Assembly (NCBI GenBank): GCA_030765065.1
Contig: CM060990.1
Span: forward strand, 420,865,198-420,929,197
Direction of reading: 5' to 3'
Origin: Deroplatys truncata
Lineage: Eukaryota; Arthropoda; Insecta; Mantodea; Mantidae
DNA length: 64,000 nucleotides
In this document: in pieces, positions 23,871 to 35,096 of the stretch
Layout of the letters: each line of letters begins with the position of its first letter
Numbering within the stretch: position 1 is the stretch's first letter
Notes under the pieces: model-generated
Database searches by the model: none
What the model was told of the DNA's origin: nothing
Seen by the model: the letters and a program-made list of their open reading frames with translations, nothing else
Position numbers and translations under genes: made by a program

Positions 23871-25034
23871 TGTGAGGCGACATTTCTATAAATATATAAA
23901 GTAATATTTAAATACCATTCGTTCAAATGTTATTAACAATTTACTTATGGCATATTGAATGATTTATCATAGCTTTAGTCTCACAGCATTGCAACATACA
24001 TAATTGAAAGACCCTCAAAGAAAAGCATTTTAAATTATGTAAATATTGCTCAATAAAGAACGCGGTTATCGAGGTTTGTTTCTTGCAAGAAGTCCGATAG
24101 AAAATAAGGTGAGCGTCAGTTGCTATCCTATTGTTAAAGATTCAAACGTGAGGATGAACCGATAGGTACGTTATTCTTTTGTATTCCAGCGGTTCTTCCC
24201 CTAAGTATGATTAAAGTGCGAATTTTGTAACGAACGCTGAGAGAAGCTGTCGCCGATCAAAAGTTTGAGTATCCAATAGCAGAGGGATACAGTCAAGCAG
24301 AAAGCAAAGGAGCCAAAAGCAAAATAGAAGGACCTCGCTACAAAAATAATTTAACGGAGGCTGGTATAATAGGTTATATAAGGTAAATTTGGTCAGACTC
24401 GAGACTTACTATAGCCATTCTGTTTACTCTGTAAATACACTGCATATATTTGTTAGCAAAGTGTGACGCGTTCATTGTTGTTCGCTAAAGTCAGTGTAAA
24501 TTATCAGCTGCGTAACAGAAAAGACTATACTGCTATTAAAGTCCTATTATATAAGCAACGAATAATCGTCGCAAAGTGATAATTAACTGTGCGATAATTA
24601 AGCGAGCTATGTAGCGCGTCTAAAGAAAGGTCAAGTTCGCAACCAGAACCGGTTATAGTGCCGAAGCAAGAATTCCTGTGGATCGAGAATAAAGAGAATA
24701 ACCGTGATCGGATTACGTAAAGGAAAAGTACACCTGGTAGACAAAATACACGTAAGTGATTGATGTGGGAAATGAACAACAAACTAACTGGGTCTTGCAG
24801 TGGCAAAGTGTTGTTATTGGTGATTTAAAGTTAAGCCGATGTGTTTTCCTGAAGTGCGCTGGGAATCACTTGCAATCCTTATTCCTCCATAACATCAACA
24901 TTTGCAGCCAAGGATTACACGAAAAGGACGGCCCTGAGATGGTGCTATTCCATGTCGAACAATTTCGAGGAAGTGCAGGGTTCGTCCTCTGAGATGGACA
25001 GCGTCGCACCCATCTTCGAGCAACGGGCATAACA
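23871..25034 (+). repeat. Gypsy 3' LTR
   Basis: It starts TGTGAGGCGAC after a polypurine-like tract and ends near GGGCATAACA. It is homologous to the 5' LTR over more than 1 kb, with many substitutions and small indels. TATA (about 24,374) and initiator (about 24,392) are retained, with AATAAA at 24,688-24,693. The divergence between the LTRs indicates an old insertion. Confidence 0.75.
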
Positions 25035-25125
25035 CTACCTGGTGTAATGACTGGTAAATCGCGGCGCGGCAGTGAGTGACATCCTAGTTTTGCACGTCAT
25101 CTATTGGATGTCATCAAAATGGAAG

Positions 25126-25131
25126 CACTTT
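25126..25131. repeat. Polinton target-site duplication, left copy
   Basis: CACTTT directly before the AGTAGG terminus. The same six bases follow the right terminus. Confidence 0.85.
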
Positions 25132-26845
25132 AGTAGGATATTATAGGGGATCCGAAAACAATTTTGCGTTTATATGGGAAAGGATAGGGAAAACGAGTGT
25201 AGATGCGACGGCTCAAGGAGGAAAATGCGTTTATATGGGGCAGATAGGGACTGCGAGGATCGATGCTAGGTTAGACAGGGGTTGAAGGAGTGGGGGATAT
25301 GCTTTATATGTGAAGGTAGGGAATACGAGGAGTAGTGATAAACTTGACAGAGTTTGAGTTGTGGAATATGCGTTTATATGGGAAAGATAGAAAAAACGTG
25401 GACAGGCGGTAGGCTAGACAGATGCTGAAGGAGGGGGAATATGGGCTAATACGGGAGAGATAGGGAATACGAGAAGAGGTACTAGACTAGGCAGGGCTTG
25501 AAGGGTAGAATATAACTTTATATGGGAGATTTAGCAAACCGAGGAGAGGTCTTAGGCTAAGACGGTTTGAATGATAGAGTATGCGTTTATGTGGGGAGAC
25601 GAGGAAAACGATGGGGGTAGCTAGGTTGGGGGAGCGTTCAAGGAGGAAAATACGTTTATATGAGAGAGATAGGGAAGACGAGGGGCGATGCCAGGCTAGA
25701 CAGGGTCTGGAGGAGGGTAATGCGCTTTGTATGGAAGGTAGGAAATACGAGGAGTAGTGCTAGGCTAGACAGAGTTTGAGGTGTGGAGTAGGCGTTTATA
25801 TGGCAAAGATAGGAAAAACGTGGACAGATGATAGGCTAGATAGATGCTGAAGGATGGAATATGGACTTGCATACAGCAGAGATAGGGAATGCGGGAATAG
25901 GTGATAGAGTAGACAGGGCTTGAAGGGTAGAATGTGTCTTTTATATGGCAGAGCTAGCAAACCGAGGAGAGGTATTAGGCTAGCAGGATTGAATAATAGA
26001 GTATACGTTTATATGGAGAGACAAGGCAGATTCTAGGTTGAGAGAACCTTCAAGGAGGAAAATGCGTTTTTATGGGAGAGATAGGGAAAATGTGGAGAGT
26101 TCCGAGGTAGAGCAGGGGTTGAAGGAGGGGAACGCCGTTTGTGTGTTAGAGGTAGGGAATACGAGACGAGGTAGTTAGCTAGACAGAGGTTGAGGAGTAG
26201 GGTATACTTTTATGTGGGGAAGATACGGAAAACAGAGAGAGAGATTCTGTGCTAGGAGAGAGTTGAAGGAGGGCAATGCGCTTTATATGAGAGAGGTAGG
26301 GAATACGAGGAGCAGTGCTAATCTAGACAGAGGTTGAGGAGCGGAGTATGCGTTTATATGGGAAAATATAGGAAAACGGTAAGAGAGGCTAGGGAGGTTA
26401 GTGTTGAAGTATGTGTAATGTTCATCCATGCATAACATCATTTAGACTCACTGACTTTAAACGCTAACAAAGGCTATATTGCGTTCTAACGTCGCGGCAT
26501 CGGGCCTCTAAAGGGTTGCACGCAGACCCTCGATCGAAGAACCCCGCCGCGTGTATTTTGATTGATAAATGTAATTAAACGAGCTCGTCGATCGATAAAT
26601 ACAATTATTCCAATTAAGTATTTTTATCGTTACAGTATGAAGACTAATTCGGATAGTACCGTATATGTGTAGGGTATACCGATTAGTATCACAAGTTTTC
26701 ACGGTAATTCAGAGCAGCGATTCGTACCAGAGCTATTTACGGTAATTTTCATATGATTCGGGTAGTATGTCGGGTATTTAAGTCATTTTAACAGGTAATT
26801 CATGTAGCGTCACAGGTATTCACGGTAATATAGAGAGTAATTAGA
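25132..26845 (+). repeat. Polinton left terminal inverted repeat
   Basis: The outer 1.25 kb is a tandem array of about 70-bp monomers, with a core like ATGCGTTTATATGGGAGAGATAGGGAA and ...TAGGCTAGACAGGG. The inner 450 bp is unique sequence containing a perfect ACACGCGGCGGGG match to the other arm. The match to 33,438-35,090 is colinear and inverted along its full length, with scattered substitutions and small indels. Confidence 0.85.
25160..26400 (+). repeat. Tandem array of about 70-bp monomers with higher-order periodicity
   Basis: GCGTTTATATGG-type cores recur at about 25,166, 25,227, 25,301, 25,370, 25,443, 25,512, 25,582 and 25,651. One distinctive monomer (CAAGGAGGAAAATGCGTTT) returns at about 25,213, 25,639 and 26,050, so six monomers make a unit of about 420 bp. 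The mirror array is at about 33,900-35,060. Confidence 0.8.
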
Positions 26846-27070
26846 TTATACACATTTCTCATCAAACGTTGCAACACTTTTATATACTTTTTTCTAAATC
26901 TTACAAACCTTTCATATGTTAAACAGTGTGCGAGACGGAGAGGGATAAACTGTATATTGATTTACAGTGAAGGTATATAGAAGTATTCTAAACTAATCCC
27001 ACACCGAACGCCCTAACCTATCCCTACCTTGACTTCACATTGTCTATTCAATTCTATCATCATCTAACCT
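26846..27070. other. Polinton internal spacer, no gene
   Basis: AT-rich sequence between the left inverted repeat and the ACGTAAC array. No coding trace. Confidence 0.45.
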
Positions 27071-27073
27071 AAC

Positions 27074-27418
27074 CAACGTAACAAGACGTAGCACCACGTA
27101 ACAAGACGTAATGTAACCAACAAACGTAACCGCATGACAAAACATCACAGTAGGTAACATCTCTCTCTGTGTCAAGACGTAACACAGCGTAACATAGCCA
27201 AGTAACAAACGTCACACTACGTAACATAAGCACGTAACCACGTGACAAGACGTGACCAACGTAACACCACGTAACATAAGCACGTAACCACGTCACACCA
27301 CAAGGCATGACGTAACCAGAGACGTAACAAGATGTAACACTGTGTAATCTACCACGTAACACGACGTAACATGACGTAACCAGGTAACAAAACGTAGGAA
27401 CAACACGTAACCAACCCA
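27074..27418. repeat. Degenerate ACGTAAC short tandem repeat
   Basis: About 350 bp built from CACGTAAC, GACGTAAC and AACGTAAC words spaced 9-18 bases apart, including ACGTAACATAAGCACGTAACCACGT twice in part. The minus-strand ORF across it (27,069-27,419), rich in Cys, Val and Tyr, is a product of the repeat. Confidence 0.75.
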
Positions 27419-27419
27419 T

Positions 27420-27886
27420 TGCTAAGACAATCTAAGTTAACCCATCCTTCATAACTTAGACAATCAGTACGCGAGCAGAGCCGAGTCGCCTAGCTTAGCT
27501 TAACCTAACCATTCCCAGACCATCCTCTCATCATCTATTCTACTCAGTCATCGTCTAACCTAATCTGGCTAACCAGATATAACCTCGAGTTTCTTTTAGT
27601 GAAATTGCGACGTATTATTCAGGTTTTATTATTTGAGAGTCTTAATTGAAAGTTTTAGTCAACATACCTTTATTTTAGTTCGTTGTAGGGGCCTCTCCCC
27701 TTTATCTAGGCTTGAGACTAGCGCTAGGATTGCTCCTAATGGCAGGGTTAACGCCTCACCTTCCATCTTCTTGTTCTTCTTTCTTCATCAGGTGTCTGTT
27801 AGCTGCATACACCACACATGAGTAAAGTTCATTTTTTTAAGATTGTTGGCTCACAGAGAAAATCTTCATCTTCGACTTACATTCTC
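27420..27886. other. 3' flank of the polymerase gene
   Basis: The region holds scattered AACCTAACC words and, on the minus strand, an AATAAAAC motif (near 27,630) that could serve as the polymerase poly(A) signal. No gene is seen. Confidence 0.4.
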
Positions 27887-30800
27887 TTATGCACTGCTTG
27901 TAATGCTGTAATGCCCATATGCATTTGTCGTTATTCCATCCTCGGCAATAACTCTTTTGTCATCAAACGGTGTCAAGGCGAGTTTATTCACTCGTACTGT
28001 GCTAACAGCATGCTCCCGTGACAGGATCAGATTCATAGGCGTTCTGATGATTTCTTGGGTTGTAAGACAGTCTGTATATAGGTCAAATGTAATGTACTGC
28101 TTAATAGCACTACGTTTTATGCCTTTAATCTTTTTATCATCGAGCCTTGAATATCTAAGCCGTACATCTTAAGTCGTAGTCCAAGAAAGCGTAGAATGAT
28201 TTTGCTATTGGCCTCATCTTTAAATTTCCCCAACACTTTTTTTCTGAGTAGAGTGGCGTATATGGTTGACAGCGTAATCAGCTGTATCCAGATGCTTGAG
28301 AAAATGTAGCTTGTCATGGTACACATCCTCAGTTGTCACACGATGAATGAACGAATCAATGTCCATATACATAAGCTTCAGGTTTTCAGCTCCATAATAT
28401 GGCAGCAACACATCATAATGATAGTGGTACATTGATGTCTTGGAGATGTCCAACGCACTCATGCCGATGTATATAGGCTTGTTGAATGCGATATGTCGCG
28501 AGGCCATATGTACAGCAGCTAGATTAGCAGCATATACCGTCCTATCGATAAACGTGGGCTTAGCGATCAGCTTTTCCAGGGTCTTCTCATCGGTAACCAG
28601 TCGTATATCCATACGATTACGTAGGTTCTCCATAGTTTTTCCAAACATGGCGTTAAACAGTTTGTAGAGATCCTTTTTGAAGTCATTTGCAGCCTGTTGT
28701 TGCAGCCTATTTTTAAATTCCACATAAGGTTTTAACCACTGTGACTGTCGGAATTGTAGCACACGATGGATTTTTGCTTGCCGTAGTCCACGATTAAGTG
28801 CCTGCTTCAAAGCCTTGTAATGTACTACATACTTCTTTTGAGGTCCAAGAATAGGGTATCAGTTTCTTTGTAGTCGAGTCCTTAGGCTTCATACACTCAG
28901 ACAGGAAAGACAGGTCGTTGTATAGATCGTGAAGTTCCGCAGGATATTCGATGTCAACTTCTAATATATATCCATGAGGATCATCTTCTTGTAGTCTTTC
29001 TAAGGCGATTGTTTTAGGTGACATCCACTCAAATCCACCATAAGAGAGGTCGTGGAATAGTTCCCAACCATATTGGTTATTGGCGTCCGCGTATGTAATA
29101 AATTGGGTTGGTCTCGACGGATCATACTTCTCCCTGTAGGCGTTGTTTGCTTCGGCATACTGGTGGGAAACTTGACATAAACCTCCTCTTATGCCGGATT
29201 CCATCATGAGTAATTGGTCATAATCCTGTAACAATTCCAGCTGAATTCCAGTATACAGCAACGTGGCGTTCCATGTAAGTCCTGGAGAGGTGAAATAATG
29301 AGCAGGATCGACTTTGATGTGGTTTAAGGGTTTGAACTCTAAATGTCTCAACGACATCAGCTAAAAGTACATCAGAGGTTAAGTAGAGGTCGCTGTACTC
29401 GCCCAGGTTTCTCACAATAAACAGCCTCCCATACATTTCTAGCATGATCGTAGTCAGCATCACTAATTTCTTCATTTAATCTGTTGTACAAGGAGTCCTT
29501 AGGAGGCTGGCAGGTTTCGTTCAAAACACCCCATGAAGTGACATAATCATAGGGAAATACTCCCTTACGAGCCTTCAACTTGTCTTCTCCGAAAAATTTC
29601 AGTGTTTCAGGGTACGATGTTAGATTTTTCACCAGCTTATTCAAGCTTGTACTGACAAACCGAAACCTATCCACAAACCGAAGCTTTATATCTCCTACAT
29701 ACCTGGAGAATGATATATAGCTTTCTTCAGAGCTAGGAATTACTTCTACCCGCTCACTTGTACATCCCAGCTCCTTAACAATGAAGTGTGAGTCATATCC
29801 ACTGAGGTTGTGCATGAAAACTGGAATATATTTTGGTGTTTTGCAGGCTAAATTACATTCATTATGTAGACTTCCACGATATTCACCACTGATGTGATCA
29901 TGGTCGCGTACTTTGTAGTTCTCTTCAGTAAAGGTTTTTCCCCACAAGTAGCATACTGTAGAGCAGTTGAAATCCATCTGCTGTTGTTCTGTAAGTTTCA
30001 GAGGTATGACAGATTTGTATATATTATTAATTTCCTTTGCAAGGAACGAGAGGTATTCCATAAACTTCTGAGCAGCTTCAACACCATGATATACACAGGG
30101 GTGCTTAGGAAGACCAGTTTCCAGATGTTCAACGTTGGATGACGGTTTAACGTAAACGCAGAAACTCATGGGTACATGCTACTGATAAGAGGTGGTATAT
30201 GAAGTTTCAGGATTGGGTATACACGTATGACATGGGGCGAGAATGCTTTCAAAGTCTGCATAGATGACGTAATGTAATTTCAACATCCGTTCAAGATTTT
30301 TAAACTTTACAGTGGATTTCTCCTCGGTAGGCATAACTACCCTTGCAACACCGTGTTGCTTACAGATGGCGGCATGTTCTTGTAGTTTTTCCAGTCCACT
30401 TCGTCCGCACTGATCATCAAAATGTGTAAAACAACGCTTACAGGTATCGTTATTTATGCTTAGTTTTCTGACATCGAATAAGTTTTTCAAAATTCTTTAT
30501 ATATACGTAGTGATGTTTTCCACTACTATCACTCAATAGTAGGTCACGGTGTTCAGGTAGTTCAGTCTCAGCGACCTTTACTGGATACACTTCATGCTTC
30601 TCATCCAGGCTGAAAACGTTGATAGACATCCTGTTAAGCTTCTCAAATTTAGATATTTGAGAAAGCGGAGCTGGATAATTAACACAGTTGAAAACATATT
30701 TATTTTGAAGCTGTTCGTATTTGTCCACGCGTTGTGCATTCTTCTCAACGAATTTGGCTAATACAGAATACATAAAGCATAGTTCATCAGTAAAATTCTG

Positions 30801-31508
30801 GATGTTAATGCAGGCTTCTTTAGTTCCAACAGATGGTGGCAGGGGTATGCAGCTACTTCCTCGTAACGGATTGTACTTGGTAATACGAAGGCGAACCCCT
30901 TCCTCAGCAAGCAGAGCCCAGTCGCAGCCTTTAAGTTGTGATTCCTCCATTTCAGTAACCAACTTCTTCATTTTCGTTTCCAGCATAGAGTCCAGATGCA
31001 ATTTTAGGAATACAGCTTGATTCCGGATTTTAAATATTTTGTCTCCGATACTGTTAACAAATCTGCACTCAGCCAGCAGATTAATTTTCACACTCCTGTG
31101 AATACCAAGCTCTTTATGTACAGCCTAGATTATCCGCTGCTTTGCCTCATGCAGGTACATATTCAGATCCTTAGTTGATTCACGGCGTATAAAACATGAT
31201 TTCAAGCGTCCATCGAATGAAGCTTCATATTCTTTCATGTCACTGTCATCCATTGTAGGTAATAACTCTTGTTTAGTAGGTTCTAATCTACGTTTCTTCA
31301 CAGGCCTGTTTATTTCGCACGCATCTTCGTGTCGCCGATCCTTAGAACTGTCTTTGAAAGTTACATTACAATATTTACACTTGAAGAGCTTCTTACAACG
31401 TAGCTCATGCCGTCTTTCATCATACCCGCGTAGAAATGTCTTTCCACATTTACCACAAGGATATCCTGCTGCACTTGGAATGATATCCTTATATGAGGAC
31501 TTATTCAA
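27887..31508 (-). pseudogene. Protein-primed DNA polymerase type B of the Polinton, decayed
   Basis: The gene starts at 31,508 and its stop is at 27,887-27,889, about 1,200 codons. In order: an N-terminal zinc-finger region (CGKCGKTF...ERRHELRC and CKYCNVTF); a long linker; exonuclease motif I in YADFESILA; an HNH-like insert with KVRDHDHISGEYRGSLHNEC; exonuclease motif II in HNLSGYDSHFIVKEL; polymerase motif A in YADANNQYGWEL; motif B in KLFNAMFGKTMEN; motif C as YMDIDS at 28,355-28,369, where DTDS is usual; and a C-terminal FDDKRVIAEDG block. This matches Polinton and adintovirus polymerases, which replicate linear DNA from a protein primer. In-frame TAGs occur at about 31,125 and 30,179, and frameshifts near 30,470, 29,450, 29,360, 28,810 and 28,270. 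It cannot make a full protein now. Confidence 0.9.
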
Positions 31509-31524
31509 CTTTACTTTGATGTAA

Positions 31525-31884
31525 TAACGTATTAACCTTTCTTCAAGGAAATGTACGCCTCTTCACCTTGATAAAACTTTAGAAATCCGATCATTTTCTG
31601 AGAGAACAACGATGTTGACACCTCTGAGATAATTAGCAGAATGAAGCCCAGCGCCCGAGATCACCCTATTTATAGAGGCACGAACCTTTTTTAGATCGAT
31701 TATGTAACGTATTAATCCTTCTTCAAGGAAATGTACGCCTCTTCACCTTGATAACACTTTAGAAAGCCGATTATTTTCTGAGAGTACGATGTTGACACCT
31801 CGGAGATAATTAGCAGAATGAAGTTCAATACCCGAGATCACCCTATTTATAGAGGAGGCACGAACCTTTTCAGATCAATTATAT
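31525..31884 (-). promoter_or_regulatory. Tandemly duplicated polymerase promoter
   Basis: Two direct copies of a 180-bp unit (about 31,525-31,704 and 31,705-31,884) lie immediately upstream of the polymerase start. Each has CTATAAATAG on the minus strand (31,666-31,675 and 31,843-31,852). The nearer TATA box is about 160 bp before the start codon. The copies are about 90% identical by eye, so the duplication is fairly recent or conserved. Confidence 0.65.
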
Positions 31885-32185
31885 ACTGAACTTTGATACT
31901 AAAACGGTGATTAAGCGTCTAAGCCCTTACATTTCAATACATGTTATACTGATATTCGGATGTATCCGTAGGTCTTCGCGCCTGTTCGGGTGCCTGGTAG
32001 AAGTGGGTGCCTGGCAAAGTTAATATAATTTGTATTATAATACTTTAGAAATAGCGTAGAAGTTTTTCTCCACTTATTTAATTAAATTCACGTATATGCC
32101 CTATTACTTCATGTTTTCAATCCTTTATCAATACTTTCTTTACATCTTGCCCTCATTCGCCCCAAAGAATCAGTACACAATGACA
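31885..32185. other. Polinton internal spacer, no gene
   Basis: AT-rich, no coding trace. This is where integrase or other Polinton genes could be expected; none is present. Confidence 0.45.
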
Positions 32186-32189
32186 TTTT

Positions 32190-32285
32190 TATACGCCTAA
32201 TGTCCATTTATCAGAGAAAACCGCGCTTAATACCCATTTATCACAGAAAACCACACTTAATACGCAGTTATCACAGAATACCGCT
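32190..32285. repeat. About 31-bp tandem repeat, three copies
   Basis: The unit resembles TTAATACCCATTTATCACAGAAAACC and is repeated with small changes. Confidence 0.65.
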
Positions 32286-32928
32286 ACATTTGTCCGCGAT
32301 CACGAGCAAAGTAATTTCTTCCAGAGTTACTCCGATTTTAAGCCTGTAGAATCGTATTAGTAAACGCTTTAATAAATTTATTGTATTTTTAGCTCGAAGA
32401 GTCTACACATTTTAAAGTCCCTGATCCCTGCTATTTGCATTTAGTCTAAAGATTGTCATTTTTCATTTTTAAGAACGCCTTTAATAAAGATGTCTTGCAA
32501 TCCATTTTTAAATTTCTTTTAAAATCAATTCAAGTGCGTGTTTAACGCCTATAATGGCCGTCTTCATATGTTAAGTACATAAAATGGCGACTTCCGCCTT
32601 TTACATTAGCAAGCCGGAAGCGACCCGCCAGACTGCACCTTCTCTTGCTGACCGCCAGAGAGCGGAAATGAAGCCAGCGGAAGGCAGTGACAGACCGGGG
32701 TGAGAAGTGGAGAGGTAGGAGCGAGTGCAGATTAAGGATGACCTGGTCTAGCCTTGTTTGCAGACCCGAGAGTATTTCATTGCGCGGGGGATCGCTACCT
32801 ATGGCGGAGCTATAGGTCAGGCATCCGCTTTAAGGCACGTCAGCGTCTTGCGTAATTTTTGAGTTAGTTATTTGCGCTAACTTCACCTTTTAGTCATGCA
32901 TCCTTAATTCAGCTAAGAGCTGTAATAT
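32286..32928. other. Polinton internal spacer with a GC-richer block
   Basis: No gene. Sequence from about 32,590 to 32,870 is clearly less AT-rich than its surroundings, and no motif was recognised in it. Confidence 0.4.
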
Positions 32929-33140
32929 TCGTCAGGACGACAGGTAGTCAAATATGCATTACAAAGAAACTAGCTTACAACATAAATGAAATGACGTATT
33001 AATGTCAGGACGCCAGTCATTCAAATATACATTACAAAGGAAGTAACTAATGATATAAATGTAATCACGTATCGATTGCCACGATGACAGGCACCCAAAT
33101 ATACATTAACAGAAACTAGTCAATGATATAAACGTAATAA
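32929..33140. repeat. About 65-bp tandem repeat, three copies
   Basis: The unit contains AGGACGCCAGTCATTCAAATATACATTACAAAG, then AACTAGT and ATGATATAAATGTAAT. Copies start at about 32,932, 33,005 and 33,080. Confidence 0.65.
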
Positions 33141-33437
33141 CGTTTATTCGACGTCTTTATCTTAATTACTTTTTGATGTTATTCGAAGATGAATTTGTAT
33201 TCATGATACTGGATTCAACCCAAGAACCCCAGGTCAACTTTGAACAACACGACAACGACGCGCCACATTCCAAGGTTACAATCACCCTTTACCGCATAGC
33301 GCTATCTGTTTTCATTCAGGAGATATAAGCATTTAACGGTAATAATAGATTTTTTGTAACAGACCGCCAATTAAAAAGGTCAGTAATCGAATTAATTACC
33401 TCACAGTAGTAACAGAAGGCCGGTACGGTGTTTAAAT

Positions 33438-35090
33438 TCTAATTACTCTTTATATTACCGTGAATACCTGTGATGCAACCTGAATTACCTGTTAAAATGA
33501 CTTAAATACCCGACATACTACCCGAATCATACGAAAATTACCGTAAATAGCTCTGGTACGAATCGCTGCTCTGAATTGCCGTGAACACTTGTGATACTAA
33601 CCGGTTTACCCTACATATATACGATACTATCCGAATTAGTCTTTATACTGTAACGATCAAAAATACTTAATTGGAATAATTGTATTCATCGATCGACGAG
33701 CAGCGCTTAATTACATTAATGAATCAAAATACACGCGGCGGGGTACCTCGATCGAGCGTCTGCGTGCAACCCTTTAGAGGCCCGATGCCGCGAAGTTAGA
33801 ACGCAATATAGCCTTTTTTAGCGTTTAAATCTTGAAGTCAATGAGTCTAAATGATGTTATGCATGGATGCACATTACACATACTTCAACACTAACCTACC
33901 TAGCCTCTCTTCCCGTTTTCCTATATTTTACCATATAAACGCATACTCCGCTCCTCAACCTCTGTCTAGATTAGCACTGCTCCTCGTATTCCCTACCTCT
34001 CACATATAAAGCGCATTTCCCTTCTTCAACTCTCTCCTAGCATAGGATCTCTCTCCGTTTTACATATCTTCCCCACATAAACTTACCCTACTCCTCAACC
34101 TCTGTCTAGCTAACTACCTCGTCTCGTATTCCCTACCTCTAACACACAAACGGCGTTCCCCTCCTTCAACCCCTGCTCTACCTCGGAACTCTCCACATTT
34201 TCCCTGTCTCTCCCATATAAACGCATTTTCCTCCTTGAAGGTTCTCTCAAGGTTCTTCTGCCTCGTCTCTTCATATAAGCGTATACTCTATTATTCAATC
34301 CTGCTAGCCTAATACCTCTCCTCGGTTGCTAGCTCTGCCATATAAAAGACACATTCTACCCTTCAAGCCCTGTCTACTCTATACCTCTTCCCGCATTCCC
34401 TATCTCTCCTGTATATAAGTCCATATTCCCTCCTTCAGCATCTATCTAGCCTATCATCTGTCCACGTTTTTCCTATCTTTGCCATACAAACGCCTACTCC
34501 ACACCTCAAACTCTGTCTAGCCTAGCACTTCTCCTCGTATTCTCTACCTCCCATACAAAGCGCATTCCCCTCCTCCAGATCCTATCTAGCCTGGCATCGC
34601 CCCTCGTCTTCCCTATCTCTCTCATATAAACGTATTTTCCTCCCTGAACGCTCCCCCAACCTAGCTACCCCCATCGTTTTCCTCGTCTCCCCATATAAAC
34701 GCATACTCTATCATTCAAACCCTCCTAGCCTAACACCTTTCCTCGGTTTGCTATCTCTCCCATGTAAAGTCATATTCTACCCTTCAAGCCCTGCTTAGTC
34801 TAGTACCTCTTCTCATACTCCCTATCTCTCCCGTATTAGCCCATATTCCCCCTCCTTCAGCATCTGTCTAGCCTAACATCTGTCCACGTGTTTCTATCTT
34901 TCCCATATAAACGCATATTCCACACCTCAAACTCTGTCTAGTCTAGCACTTCTCCTCGTATTCCCTACCTTCCCATATAAAGCACATTCCCACTCCTTCA
35001 ACCCCTGTCTAGCCTAGCATCGATCCTCGTAGTCCCTATCTTCCCCATATAAACGCAAACCTGTGCTCGGATCCCCTATAATATTCTACT
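33438..35090 (-). repeat. Polinton right terminal inverted repeat
   Basis: Reverse complement of 25,132-26,845, slightly shorter (1,653 versus 1,714 bp) because of small indels in the tandem part. Both arms keep the same higher-order order of monomers. Confidence 0.85.
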
Positions 35091-35096
35091 CACTTT
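35091..35096. repeat. Polinton target-site duplication, right copy
   Basis: CACTTT directly after the TTCTACT terminus, identical to 25,126-25,131. Confidence 0.85.

Larger units (their letters stand above)
3640..25034 (+). mobile_element. Ty3/gypsy LTR retrotransposon, degenerate, with nested insertions
   Basis: The element is bounded by two diverged direct repeats (about 3640-4776 and 23,871-25,034) that act as LTRs. On the plus strand between them come a coiled-coil gag piece, the protease end, RT, RNase H and integrase, in Ty3/gypsy order. Two blocks do not belong to it: about 9290-16,290, which cuts the RNase H domain, and about 18,204-23,486, a LINE. Removing both leaves about 9 kb, a normal size for an element with LTRs this long. 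All domains carry stops, frameshifts and changed catalytic residues (the RT box is YVED), so it is long inactive. Confidence 0.8.
25132..35090 (-). mobile_element. Polinton/Maverick-type element, 9,959 bp, polymerase-only
   Basis: The left end begins AGTAGGATATTATAGGGGAT and the right end is its inverted match, ending ATATTCTACT, so the element has the AG...CT termini typical of Polintons. It is flanked by the exact 6-bp repeat CACTTT (25,126-25,131 and 35,091-35,096), the Polinton target-duplication length. The inverted repeats are about 1.7 kb. The only gene recognised is a protein-primed DNA polymerase B on the minus strand. Integrase, protease, ATPase and capsid genes are absent. Complete Polintons are usually 15-20 kb, so this is an internally deleted derivative that relied on other copies. 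Confidence 0.9.

Noticed and set aside
27069-27419. 116-codon ORF on the minus strand rich in Cys, Val and Tyr
   Set aside because: It is a translation of the ACGTAAC repeat array.
27420-27560. AACCTAACC words like telomeric (CCTAA)n
   Set aside because: The words are scattered and not in a continuous array, so there is no support for interstitial telomere DNA.
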